A stretch of 64,000 nucleotides of DNA from assembly GCF_023277745.1 (NCBI RefSeq), contig NZ_CP086322.1:6324001-6388000 (forward strand), in the 5' to 3' direction. The stretch comes from Streptomyces halobius (GTDB lineage: Bacteria; Actinomycetota; Actinomycetes; Streptomycetales; Streptomycetaceae). Each line of letters begins with the position of its first letter. Positions within the stretch are counted from its first letter, which is position 1. The notes under the pieces are model-generated. The model saw nothing but the letters and a program-made list of their open reading frames with translations. It was not told the origin of the DNA and searched no databases. Below are positions 14,955-23,554 of this stretch, piece after piece. The position numbers and the translations under genes were made by a program.

Positions 14955-16834
14955 CCGCCCCGAAGACCCGCCGTCTCACCGTCGCGCAGGCCCTGGTCGA
15001 GTTCCTCGCCCACCAGTACACCGAGCGGGACGGCCGCCGACACCGCCTGATCAACGCCTGCTGGGGCATCTTCGGCCATGGCAATGTGGCCGGGATCGGC
15101 CAGGCGCTCCTGGAATCCGGCGACGCGCTGCCCTACCTCCAGGGCCGCAACGAACAGGCCATGGTGCACGCCGCCGTCGGCTACGCCCGGCAGTCCGACC
15201 GGCTCTCCGCGCACGCCGTCACCACCTCCATCGGGCCGGGCGCCACCAACCTCGTCACCGGCGCCGCGCTCGCCACCGTCAACCGCCTCCCGGTGCTGCT
15301 ACTGCCCGGCGACATCTTCGCCACCCGCCCCGCCGACCCGGTGCTCCAGCAGCTCGAAGTCCCCTATGCCGGCGACGTATCGGTCAATGACGCGCTGCGC
15401 CCGGTGTCCCGCTACTTCGACCGCGTCACCCGCCCCGAGGCGCTGATCCCCGCCGCCCTCCAGGCCATGCGGGTGCTCGCCGACCCCGTCGACACCGGTG
15501 CCGTCACCCTCGCCATGCCGCAGGACGTCCAGGCCGAGGCGTACGAATGGCCCGAGGAGTTCTTCACCGACCGCGTCTGGCGGGTGTCCCGCCCCGCCCC
15601 GGACGCCGCCGCTCTCGCCGACGCCGCACGGGCCGTCCGCGGCGCCCGCCGACCGCTTCTCATCGCGGGCGGCGGCGTCCACCACAGCGAGGCCGAGGAC
15701 GCGCTGCGCGCCTTCGCCGACGCCACCGGCATCCCCGTCGCCTCCACCCAGGCCGGCAAGGGCTCGCTGCGCCACGACCACCCCGCAGACATCGGCGGCA
15801 TCGGCCACACCGGCACCGCCACCGCCGACGCCCTCGCCCGCGAGGCCGACCTGATCATCGGCGTCGGCACCCGCTACACCGACTTCACCACCGCCTCCGC
15901 CACCCTCTTCGCCGCGCCCGAGGTGCGCTTCCTCAACCTCAACATCGCCGCCTTCGACTCCCACAAGCTCGGCGCGAGCGCCCTCGTCGCCGACGCGCGG
16001 GCCGGTCTCGAAGCGCTCACCGAGGCCCTGGCCGGCCACCGCGTCGACGCGGCGTACGAAGCGGGCTACCGCGCCGCCAAGGAAGAGTGGGAGCGCCGGG
16101 TGGATGCCGCCTACGGCGCCGCGGACGATTCCGTGCGCCCGTCCCAGACCCAGGTCCTCGGTGCCCTGGACGCCCTCGTCGACGACACCGACATCGTGCT
16201 CAACGCCGCCGGTTCCCTCCCCGGTGACCTGCACAAACTCTGGCGTGCCCGGTCCCGCAGGCAGTACCACCTCGAATACGGCTACTCCTGTATGGGCTAT
16301 GAGATCCCGGCCGCCATCGGGGTCCGGATGGCGGCTCCCGGCCGGCCGGTGTGGGCGCTCGTCGGTGACGGTACATATCTGATGAACCCCACCGAGATCG
16401 TCACCGCGGTCCAGGAGGGCGTCAACATCAATCTCGTCCTCATCCAGAACCACGGCTACGCGTCCATCGGCGGGCTCTCCCAGGAGACCGGAGGTGAGCG
16501 CTTCGGCACCGACTACCGCTTCCGCGCCAAGGACGGGACGTATACGGGCGCGCCGCTGCCCGTCGATCTCGCCGCCAACGCCGCCTCGCTCGGTATGCGG
16601 GTGCTGCGCGCCGCCACGGTCGGTGAGCTGCGTGCCGCGCTGGCCGAGGCACGTTCCTCGGACCGCCCCACATGTGTCTATGTCGAGACCGAAACTGCTG
16701 ACACTGTGCCGGGCGCGCCGGCCGCCCAAGCCTGGTGGGATGTCCCCGTCGCCGAGACCGCGACGCGACCTGCGGCGGTCGCCGCCCGTGAGACCTACGA
16801 CCGTCACGCCGCCGGACGCCGCCGCCACCTCTGA
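14951..16834 (+). CDS. iolD: 3D-(3,5/4)-trihydroxycyclohexane-1,2-dione hydrolase
   Basis: 627-residue thiamine-diphosphate enzyme that opens the six-membered ring of the inosose dehydration product to give 5-deoxy-glucuronate. It has the three-domain plan of acetolactate synthases. The N-terminal PYR domain contains GIFGHGNVAGIGQAL and GRNEQAMVHAAVGYAR with the cofactor-activating glutamate. A central domain follows, and the C-terminal PP domain contains GYSCMGYEIPAAIGVRMA and GDGTYLMNPTEIVTAVQEGVNINLVLIQNHGYASIG, where GDG...N is the Mg/ThDP motif. Length fits the family. It begins in the stop codon of iolB and ends 33 bp before mmsA. Confidence 0.95.
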   Translation: MTAPKTRRLTVAQALVEFLAHQYTERDGRRHRLINACWGIFGHGNVAGIGQALLESGDALPYLQGRNEQAMVHAAVGYARQSDRLSAHAVTTSIGPGATNLVTGAALATVNRLPVLLLPGDIFATRPADPVLQQLEVPYAGDVSVNDALRPVSRYFDRVTRPEALIPAALQAMRVLADPVDTGAVTLAMPQDVQAEAYEWPEEFFTDRVWRVSRPAPDAAALADAARAVRGARRPLLIAGGGVHHSEAEDALRAFADATGIPVASTQAGKGSLRHDHPADIGGIGHTGTATADALAREADLIIGVGTRYTDFTTASATLFAAPEVRFLNLNIAAFDSHKLGASALVADARAGLEALTEALAGHRVDAAYEAGYRAAKEEWERRVDAAYGAADDSVRPSQTQVLGALDALVDDTDIVLNAAGSLPGDLHKLWRARSRRQYHLEYGYSCMGYEIPAAIGVRMAAPGRPVWALVGDGTYLMNPTEIVTAVQEGVNINLVLIQNHGYASIGGLSQETGGERFGTDYRFRAKDGTYTGAPLPVDLAANAASLGMRVLRAATVGELRAALAEARSSDRPTCVYVETETADTVPGAPAAQAWWDVPVAETATRPAAVAARETYDRHAAGRRRHL

Positions 16835-16867
16835 CCCCAGCCCGCTCGTCACCCAGAAAGGCCCCGC

Positions 16868-18361
16868 ATGAAGACCATCAGCCACTGGATCGGCGGCAAG
16901 CCCGTCGAGGGCGTCTCCGGCAACTACGGGCCGGTCTACAACCCGGCCACCGGCGCCCAGGAGAAGCAGGTCGCCTTCGCCTCCGTGGGCGAGGTCGACG
17001 CCGCGGTCGCCGCCGCCAAGGAAGCCTTCCGCAGCTGGGGCACCAGCTCCCTGGCCAAGCGCACCTCGGTGCTGTTCCGGTACCGCGAGCTGATCGACGC
17101 GCACCGCGAGGAGATCGCCGCGCTGATCACCGCCGAGCACGGCAAGGTGCACTCCGACGCGCTCGGCGAGGTCGCCCGCGGTCTGGAGATCGTCGAGCTG
17201 GCCTGCGGTGTCCCCGAGAAGCTCAAGGGCGAGCTGTCCACCCAGGTGTCCACCCGGGTGGATGTCGCCGCGATCCGTCAGTCCCTGGGCGTCGTGGCCG
17301 GCATCACGCCGTTCAACTTCCCCGCCATGGTGCCGATGTGGATGTTCCCGCTGGCCGTCGCCTGCGGGAACACCTTCGTCCTCAAGCCGAGCGAGAAGGT
17401 GCCCAGCGCCGCCTTCCGGCTCGCCGAGCTGGCCGCCGAGGCGGGGCTGCCGGATGGCGTCCTCAACATCGTCAACGGCGACAAGGTGGCCGTCGACGCG
17501 ATCCTGGAGCACCCGGATGTCGCCGCGGTCTCCTTCGTCGGCTCCACCCCCATCGCCCGGTACATCCACACCACCGGCACCGCCAACGGCAAGCGGGTGC
17601 AGGCGCTGGGCGGCGCCAAGAACCACATGCTGGTGCTGCCGGACGCCGATCTCGACCTGGCCGCCGACTCCGCGATCAACGCCGCGTACGGCTCGGCCGG
17701 CGAGCGCTGTATGGCGATCTCCGTCGTCGTCGCGGTGGGGGACACCGCCGACCCGCTGATCGGCAAGATCAAGGAGCGCGCCGACAAGCTGCGGATCGGT
17801 CCCGGCGACGACCCGGCCTCCGAGATGGGCCCGCTGATCACCAAGGCCCACCGTGACAAGGTCGCCTCGTATGTCGAGGGCGCCGCGGCCCAGGGCGCCG
17901 ATGTCGTCATCGACGGCATCGGCTACACCGTCGAGGGCTATGAGGACGGCCACTGGATCGGCGTCTCGCTCCTCGACCACGTCACGCCCGAGATGGACGC
18001 CTACCGTGACGAGATCTTCGGCCCGGTGCTGTCCGTCGTCCGTGTGGAGACCTACGACGAGGCCATCGCCCTGATGAACGCCTCGCCCTGGGGCAACGGC
18101 ACCGCGATCTTCACCCGCGACGGCGGCGCGGCCCGCCGCTTCCAGCTGGAGGCCGAGGCCGGCATGGTCGGCGTGAACGTCCCGATCCCGGTGCCCGTCG
18201 GCTACCACTCGTTCGGTGGCTGGAAGGACTCCCTCTTCGGCGACCACCACATCTACGGCAACGACGGTGTGCACTTCTACACCCGGGGCAAGGTCGTCAC
18301 CACTCGCTGGCCCGACCCGGCGGACGGCGGCATCAACCTGGGCTTCCCCCGCAACCACTGA
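16868..18361 (+). CDS. mmsA: CoA-acylating methylmalonate/malonate-semialdehyde dehydrogenase
   Basis: 497-residue aldehyde dehydrogenase superfamily enzyme (IolA/MmsA). It converts malonate semialdehyde, the last product of inositol breakdown, to acetyl-CoA with loss of CO2, and also acts in valine degradation. GVVAGITPFNFPAMVPMWMFP and VLKPSEKVP form the NAD site. GGAKNHMLVLPDAD is typical of this subfamily, GSAGERCMAIS carries the catalytic cysteine, and DEIFGPVLSVVRVETYDEA and FGGWKDSLFGD are conserved end motifs. AGAAAGG precedes the ATG at close spacing. Its stop codon lies inside the first partial unit of an 18-bp tandem repeat, and a very strong hairpin follows, closing the operon. 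Confidence 0.95.
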   Translation: MKTISHWIGGKPVEGVSGNYGPVYNPATGAQEKQVAFASVGEVDAAVAAAKEAFRSWGTSSLAKRTSVLFRYRELIDAHREEIAALITAEHGKVHSDALGEVARGLEIVELACGVPEKLKGELSTQVSTRVDVAAIRQSLGVVAGITPFNFPAMVPMWMFPLAVACGNTFVLKPSEKVPSAAFRLAELAAEAGLPDGVLNIVNGDKVAVDAILEHPDVAAVSFVGSTPIARYIHTTGTANGKRVQALGGAKNHMLVLPDADLDLAADSAINAAYGSAGERCMAISVVVAVGDTADPLIGKIKERADKLRIGPGDDPASEMGPLITKAHRDKVASYVEGAAAQGADVVIDGIGYTVEGYEDGHWIGVSLLDHVTPEMDAYRDEIFGPVLSVVRVETYDEAIALMNASPWGNGTAIFTRDGGAARRFQLEAEAGMVGVNVPIPVPVGYHSFGGWKDSLFGDHHIYGNDGVHFYTRGKVVTTRWPDPADGGINLGFPRNH

Positions 18362-18422
18362 CAGGGCTTGAGCCACTGACAGGGCTTGAGCCACCGGCAG
18401 GGCTTGAGCCACCGGCAGGGCC
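18355..18422. repeat. 18-bp tandem repeat starting in the mmsA stop codon
   Basis: Unit ACAGGGCTTGAGCCACYG in three full copies (18361-18378, 18379-18396, 18397-18414) with partial copies on both sides. The left partial copy, CCACTG, includes the last codon and the first two bases of the TGA. Replication slippage is the simple source. Confidence 0.9.
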
Positions 18423-18436
18423 TCGCCAGGGGCCAC

Positions 18437-18481
18437 GGTCCCGTCCCGCTGCCGGACCCCCGTCGGCAGCGGGACGGGACC
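18437..18481 (+). terminator. Strong terminator of the rightward inositol operon
   Basis: GGTCCCGTCCCGCTGCCG (18437-18454) pairs with CGGCAGCGGGACGGGACC (18464-18481), 18 perfect base pairs with a 9-base loop. No T-tract follows, as usual in this group. Confidence 0.85.
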
Positions 18482-18592
18482 CGCCCGCCGCACGGAGCCG
18501 GTTCGGCGGCGCCGTGCACGCGGGTGAGACCGTCGGCCGGAGCGTTGCTACCGTGCTCCCTCGCTGGCGTACCGAGAAGACCGGGGGACGAA

Positions 18593-19723
18593 ATGCAGCA
18601 AAGTATGGCGCTGGCCAAGGGCGCGCGGATCACCGGTGGGGTGTTCTGCGCGTTGTTCTTCCTCAACTCCGCCTATTGGCTGGGCGTCGATCTCAGCACC
18701 TTCGGGATGGCGGGCGTCTGGGAGTCCTGGCTCGGGGACCGCAAGCCGGGCACCGACGCGGTCACCAACCCGCTGGTGCTCGGCATGGCCATCGTGCAGC
18801 TGAGCGCCACGATCGCCGCCTTCGCCGCGCGGCGCACGGCCGGCGGTCTGCTCGCCGTCGCCACCACGCTGACCTTCGCGACCGGCGTGCAGGTCATGAT
18901 CAGCACCGGCAATTCCACCGACCTCACACGCTATTTCGTCTCGAACGTCGACCGGAACTCGGCGACTTTTCTCGCCGTCTTCCTGAACAGCCTGGCGCTG
19001 GCCTTCCTCGCCTTCTGCGCGGCCATCGTGCTGCTCGCCGGAATGCGCGCCTGGCCCCGGGCGACTCCCAGCGATCCGCCGATGCGGCCGGGCAAGGCGG
19101 CGGGCACGGTGTCCGGCCTGGTGCTCGGCGCGATGGCGCTGTGCTACCTGGCCTGGCACATTTACGTGCTGGTGCAGAACGGCGTCGACTCGTTCTCCGC
19201 GCTCTACCTCGGCAAGGGAACCCTCACGTTCCTGCTGGACCTGTCCCCCGGGTGGTACTCACTGGTCTTGCTCGCGTTGACCGCGATCGCCGGCCTGAAC
19301 TGCCTGATGCGCGGCTGTGCGGCGCGCGGTCTGGCCATCGGCCTCGCGGCACTGCTGCTGCCGAAGGCTCTGGTGACCACGATCGTGCTGGCCGGTCACG
19401 ACGTGCTGTTCCAACTGAGCGAGTACGCACCGGGCCTGAGCGTCATCAACCACATCCAGCTCTTCCTGGATCTGCTCGGCTCCCTGGCGATGCTCGCCCT
19501 GATGGGCAAGGGCGAGCCGGTCGCCCCCGCCTGGCAACCCCCGGCCCAGCTGCCGACGTTCCCCGCCCCTGGTTTCGTTCCCGGTCCCCAGGGCCCGCCG
19601 CCGGCCTCCTGGCAGCAGGGCCCGCCGATGCCCCAGCAGGGCCCGCCGATGGCCCCGCCCGTCGCCCCGCCGCCTCCGCAGGGGCCCCCGCAGGGCGGTG
19701 GTTTCGGGCCGCCGCAGTACTGA
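18593..19723 (+). CDS. Uncharacterised multi-pass membrane protein with Pro-rich tail
   Basis: 376 residues. About seven hydrophobic spans can be seen at residues 8-30, 58-80, 85-103, 125-155, 173-195, 210-240 and 280-305. There are short loops, no signal peptidase site and no known catalytic motif. The last 60 residues are a low-complexity cytosolic or extracellular tail (PQGPPPASWQQGPPMPQQGPPMAPP and so on) like the tails of many Streptomyces membrane proteins. I do not recognise the family. The ATG at 18593 is preceded by GGGGGA. It stands alone between two hairpins, so it forms its own transcription unit and has no tie to the inositol operon. Confidence 0.7.
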   Translation: MQQSMALAKGARITGGVFCALFFLNSAYWLGVDLSTFGMAGVWESWLGDRKPGTDAVTNPLVLGMAIVQLSATIAAFAARRTAGGLLAVATTLTFATGVQVMISTGNSTDLTRYFVSNVDRNSATFLAVFLNSLALAFLAFCAAIVLLAGMRAWPRATPSDPPMRPGKAAGTVSGLVLGAMALCYLAWHIYVLVQNGVDSFSALYLGKGTLTFLLDLSPGWYSLVLLALTAIAGLNCLMRGCAARGLAIGLAALLLPKALVTTIVLAGHDVLFQLSEYAPGLSVINHIQLFLDLLGSLAMLALMGKGEPVAPAWQPPAQLPTFPAPGFVPGPQGPPPASWQQGPPMPQQGPPMAPPVAPPPPQGPPQGGGFGPPQY

Positions 19724-19758
19724 GGTCAGCCTTGTCGGCCCTGGTGCCGAGTGTCAGG

Positions 19759-19787
19759 CCTGCCCCGGTGGAGACCGTCGGGGCAGG
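19759..19787 (+). terminator. Hairpin after the membrane protein gene
   Basis: CTGCCCCG (19760-19767) and CGGGGCAG (19779-19786) form a perfect 8-bp stem with an 11-base loop. Confidence 0.65.
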
Positions 19788-19965
19788 GCCTGATTCCATT
19801 GGGACAATCACTCGATCACCGTTGAGACAAGGGAGGCTGATGCATATGGCCCGCCAGGCCCCTCGTCAGCATGCCCTTGTCCGGGCCGCCGCCTGAGCCG
19901 AGACGGGACAAGACAGGCTCGCGAGAGCGCGGCCCGGTCGTTCGGAAACGACCAGGAGTGTCGAC

Positions 19966-20507
19966 GTGTCATCCGCCTTTTCCCCTTCCTCCTCTTCCCT
20001 TTCCTGTTCCCGGGCCGGTACGGATCTGCTGACCGCCCGTCTCGCGCTGGTGTCATGGTCCGGCGACGAGATCGCCGCGGTCCTCGCCGACGTACGACGG
20101 ACGCACTGGGCCGACGGTTTCCCCGCCGAGGGCGACCGCGTCATCGCCGGTCTCCTCGCCGAACGGCCGGATGCGCTCGGCGAGTACGGCCAGCGGCGGA
20201 TCGTCGAGCGGCGAGCGGCCTGGTGGTCGGCTCCATCGGGCTGTTCTGGCCGCCGAGTGACGGCTGCCTGGAGTTCGGCTATGGCATCGTGCCGTCCCGG
20301 CGGGGCCGCGGCTACGCCACCGAGGCGGTCCGGGCCCTCGTGGAGTTCGCCTTCACCGCGCCGGGTGTGCACACCGTGCACGCCGATGTGGAGCTGACGA
20401 ACCCCGCGTCCTGCCGCGTCCTGGAGAAGGCCGGACTGGAGCGCCGGAGCAGCGACGGCAGGACCGCCCGGTACGGCGCCACGGCGCCGGAGCCGCACGA
20501 CGGCTGA
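19966..20507 (+). pseudogene. GNAT acetyltransferase broken by a frameshift
   Basis: The first frame (GTG at 19966, AGGAG before it) reads TDLLTARLALVSWSGDEIAAVLADVRRTHWADGFPAEGDRVI, a normal GNAT beginning, up to YGQRRIVER near 20210. From there the homology continues one frame over: ASGLVVGSIGLFWPP, GYGIVPSRRGRGYATEAVRALVEFAF (with the RRGRGYA acetyl-CoA loop) and NPASCRVLEKAGLERR to the stop at 20507. Restoring one G near 20211 (GAG CGG GCG AGC) would join the two halves into a protein of about 180 residues. The N-terminus is unusually Ser-rich, encoded by a 33-base pyrimidine tract. It could be a real mutation or a single-base sequencing error. Confidence 0.8.
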
Positions 20508-20548
20508 TCCTGGGACTGTTCCCGGGCCTGTGCCGGGCGATTCCGGCC

Positions 20549-20580
20549 GGGGGCCGTACCACGGATGCGGTACGGGCCCC
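20549..20580 (+). terminator. Hairpin before the hydrolase-ABC gene
   Basis: GGGGGCCGTACC pairs with GGTACGGGCCCC around ACGGATGC, with one bulged base. It separates the broken acetyltransferase from the next transcript. Confidence 0.55.
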
Positions 20581-20650
20581 GCAGTCGGTACTTCGCTGGG
20601 AGGTCGTGCGGTTCAGCCCGGTGGACGGGGCGCCCGCCCCGGGCCGTACC

Positions 20651-20662
20651 TAGGATTCGCGT
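20651..20662 (+). promoter_or_regulatory. -10 box of a probable leaderless transcript
   Basis: TAGGAT (20651-20656) is followed by six bases and the ATG of the hydrolase-ABC gene; no Shine-Dalgarno sequence precedes that ATG. Confidence 0.5.
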
Positions 20663-23554
20663 ATGGATCTCCGACTGCGCGGGCGGAAGCTGTATGCGGC
20701 CGCGGGCGCCCTGGCCGTACTCATCGGAGGCGGCACCTGGGCTGCCGTCTCCTCGGACACCGCACCCGCGGTGCACCGCGAGGACCGGCGCCTCACGATG
20801 CCCGAGACGCCCGGCGGCAAGAAGGAGGTGCGGATCGACACCTCCTTCTTCACCGCGGATTCCGCCGGGGACACCGGGAAGGGCGGATCCGGTGCGCGTC
20901 GCCCCGCCGTGCTGCTCGGCCATGGCTTCGGCGGCAGCAAGAACGACGTCCGTGCGCAGGCCGAGCAACTGGCCCGGAACGGCTATGCGGTGCTGACGTG
21001 GTCGGCACGGGGCTTCGGGAAGTCGACCGGGAAGATCGGGCTCAACGCACCGGACGGCGAGGTGGCCGATGTCAGCCGGCTGATCGACTGGCTGGCGAAG
21101 CGTCCCGAGGTGCGGCTCGACAAGACCGGCGATCCCCGGGTGGGCGTCGCCGGCGCCTCGTACGGTGGCGCGATCTCGCTGCTGGCGGCCGGCTACGACA
21201 AGCGGGTCGACGCCATCGCCCCGCAGATCACCTACTGGAATCTGGCCGACGCACTGTTCCCCAACGGTGTGTTCAAGAAGCTGTGGGCAGGGATCTTCTT
21301 CACCACGGGTGCGGCGGGCGCTCCCACGGGTGCGGCGGGGGCTCCCTCGGACGCTCCCACGGGTGCTTCCGGCAGTACCGAGGCTCCCACCGGCACAGCC
21401 CCTGCTGGCCCCACCGGCCCCGCCGACCCCACGTCCTCCGGCGGCTGCGGAAGGTTCCAGACCGATCTGTGCACGATGTACGAGCGGGTCGCCGTCTCCG
21501 GCAAGCCGGACGCCGCGGCCCGTGAACTCCTTGAGGCCCGCAGCCCGTCCGCCGTCGGCGACCGCATCAAGGTGCCGACCCTGATCACGCAGGGCCAGTC
21601 CGACTCGCTGTTCCCCCTCGGCCAGGCCGACGCCATGCAACGGGCGATCAGCAAGAACGGCGCCCCCGTTGACGTCGACTGGATCGCCGGCGGACACGAC
21701 GGCGGGGACCGCGAGACCGCACGGGTCCAGGCGCGTACCACCGCATGGTTCGACCGGTATCTGAAGGGCGACAAGAGCGCGGACACCGGGCCCGCGTTCC
21801 GGGTCAGCCGCAGCGGGGGAGTGGACTCCACCGACGGCACGGTGCGGCTGCGCGGTGCGAGCGCGGACCGCTACACCGGACTGGACAACGCGCCGCGGCG
21901 GGTGCGGCTCACCGGCCGCGCGCAGAAGTTCGCCAATCCGGCCGGCGCGGGACCGCCCGCCATCTCCGCGGTGCCCGGTACGGGCGCGCTCGGCAATCTC
22001 TCCGCCCTGGGCGCAGGTGGTCTCTCCCTCGACTTCCCGGGCCAGTACGCCCACTTCGACTCGGCACCGCTGCGCACCCCGGTGCGTCTCACCGGCAGCC
22101 CCGCCGTCACCGTACGGGTGGCCGCCAGTTCGCCGGACGCGGTGTTCTTCGCCAAGCTCTACGACGTCGGCCCGGACGGCCGCCGCCAGGTGCTGCCGTC
22201 CCAGCTCGTCACCCCGTACCGGGTCGAAAACGCCGGGCAAACCAAGGACGCTGAGGCGGGCAAGGGCGGCGGCCGGCGCATCCGCCTCCACCTTCCCGCC
22301 GTCGACCATGGCTTCGCGGCCGGCCACCGTATGCGGCTGGTGCTCTCCGCGACCGACCTCGGCTACGCCTCGCCCACCGAACCCGCCACCTACACCGTCT
22401 CCCTGGAGGACGGCGCTCCGCCGGCCACCACCGCGGACACCCCCGCCCCCGCCCGTAGGACCGCCGGGGAACTCGCCGTGCCCACCGCACCCCAGGTGCG
22501 CAACGCGGCCGCTCCGCTGCCCGCCTGGACCTGGGGCCTGCCCGCCGTGGCCGTCCTGATCGCCGCGCTGCTCCTGTTCACCGCCCGGCGCCGGACCGCG
22601 ACGCCCGCCCCCGACCCGGCGCTCGCCGACGTTCCGCTGCAGATCACCGGTCTGAGCAAGCGGTACGCCAGGTCCGCCGACAGGTATGCCGTCCGGGAGC
22701 TGTCGTTCCGGGTGGAGAAGGGGCAGGTACTGGGGCTGCTGGGGCCCAACGGCGCCGGCAAGACCACCACGCTGCGGATGCTGATGGGCCTGATCCGGCC
22801 CGACGACGGTGAGATCCGGATTTTCGGGCAGGCGATCCGGCCCGGTGCGCCGGTGCTCTCCCGGGTCGGCGCGTTCGTCGAGGGTGCCGGCTTCCTGCCG
22901 CATCTGTCCGGCCGGGCCAACCTCGACCTGTACTGGCAGGCCACCGGACGGCCCGCCGCCGACGCCCACATCGACGAGGCGCTGGAGATCGCCGGCCTCG
23001 GTGACGCCCTGCAACGCGCCGTCCGTACCTACTCCCAGGGCATGCGGCAGCGCCTCGCCATCGCCCAGGCCATGCTCGGCCTCCCGGATCTGCTGATCCT
23101 CGACGAGCCCACCAACGGGCTGGACCCGCCGCAGATCCGCGAAATGCGCGACGTGATGATCCGTTACGCCGCCGCCGGACGCACCGTCATCGTCTCCAGC
23201 CACCTCCTCTCCGAGGTCGAGCAGAGCTGTACGCACCTGGTCGTCATGGACCGCGGACGGCTCGTCCAGGCGGGCCCGGTCGCCGAGATAGTCGGCTCCG
23301 GCGACACCGTGCTGGTCGGTGTCGCGGGAGCGGAGCCGCTGTCCGACACGCTGTGGGAGAAAGTCGGCGCGCTGCCCGGCGTCGTCTCCGCCGTCCGCGC
23401 CGAAGAGGGCCTGCTGGTACGCCTCGCCGAACCGGGCGGCACGCCCCGACTGCTCGCCGACCTCATCCGGATGGAGATCCCCGTGGACCGTGTCGGCCCG
23501 CACCGCCGCCTGGAGGACGCGTTCCTCACCCTGATCGGCGGTGACGCCCGATGA
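20663..23554 (+). CDS. Fusion protein: extracytoplasmic alpha/beta hydrolase, membrane span, ABC ATPase
   Basis: 963 residues in one frame. Residues 10-31 are a membrane anchor or uncleaved signal. About 40-600 form a hydrolase of the CocE/X-Pro dipeptidyl-peptidase type: GHGFGG oxyanion strand, GVAGASYGGAIS nucleophile elbow (Ser about 166), a later aspartate in TQGQSDSLFPLG and the histidine of GGHDGG, then a beta-rich C-terminal part. A Gly/Pro/Thr-rich insert lies near 215-265. Residues about 622-645 (WGLPAVAVLIAALLLFTA) cross the membrane, and 657-963 form an ABC ATPase with GPNGAGKTTT, YSQGMRQRLA and LLILDEPTNGLDPP. The enzyme would therefore face outward and the ATPase inward. TAGGAT stands six bases before the ATG, suggesting a leaderless start. 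Its stop overlaps the start of its permease. Confidence 0.88.
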   Translation: MDLRLRGRKLYAAAGALAVLIGGGTWAAVSSDTAPAVHREDRRLTMPETPGGKKEVRIDTSFFTADSAGDTGKGGSGARRPAVLLGHGFGGSKNDVRAQAEQLARNGYAVLTWSARGFGKSTGKIGLNAPDGEVADVSRLIDWLAKRPEVRLDKTGDPRVGVAGASYGGAISLLAAGYDKRVDAIAPQITYWNLADALFPNGVFKKLWAGIFFTTGAAGAPTGAAGAPSDAPTGASGSTEAPTGTAPAGPTGPADPTSSGGCGRFQTDLCTMYERVAVSGKPDAAARELLEARSPSAVGDRIKVPTLITQGQSDSLFPLGQADAMQRAISKNGAPVDVDWIAGGHDGGDRETARVQARTTAWFDRYLKGDKSADTGPAFRVSRSGGVDSTDGTVRLRGASADRYTGLDNAPRRVRLTGRAQKFANPAGAGPPAISAVPGTGALGNLSALGAGGLSLDFPGQYAHFDSAPLRTPVRLTGSPAVTVRVAASSPDAVFFAKLYDVGPDGRRQVLPSQLVTPYRVENAGQTKDAEAGKGGGRRIRLHLPAVDHGFAAGHRMRLVLSATDLGYASPTEPATYTVSLEDGAPPATTADTPAPARRTAGELAVPTAPQVRNAAAPLPAWTWGLPAVAVLIAALLLFTARRRTATPAPDPALADVPLQITGLSKRYARSADRYAVRELSFRVEKGQVLGLLGPNGAGKTTTLRMLMGLIRPDDGEIRIFGQAIRPGAPVLSRVGAFVEGAGFLPHLSGRANLDLYWQATGRPAADAHIDEALEIAGLGDALQRAVRTYSQGMRQRLAIAQAMLGLPDLLILDEPTNGLDPPQIREMRDVMIRYAAAGRTVIVSSHLLSEVEQSCTHLVVMDRGRLVQAGPVAEIVGSGDTVLVGVAGAEPLSDTLWEKVGALPGVVSAVRAEEGLLVRLAEPGGTPRLLADLIRMEIPVDRVGPHRRLEDAFLTLIGGDAR

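Noticed and set aside
15299..18493. A 1064-codon open frame on the minus strand across iolD and mmsA (and a similar one at 20312-23503)
   Set aside because: High-GC DNA leaves long stop-free frames opposite real genes. The translation is Gly/Arg/Asp-rich without domains, and the plus-strand genes are certain.
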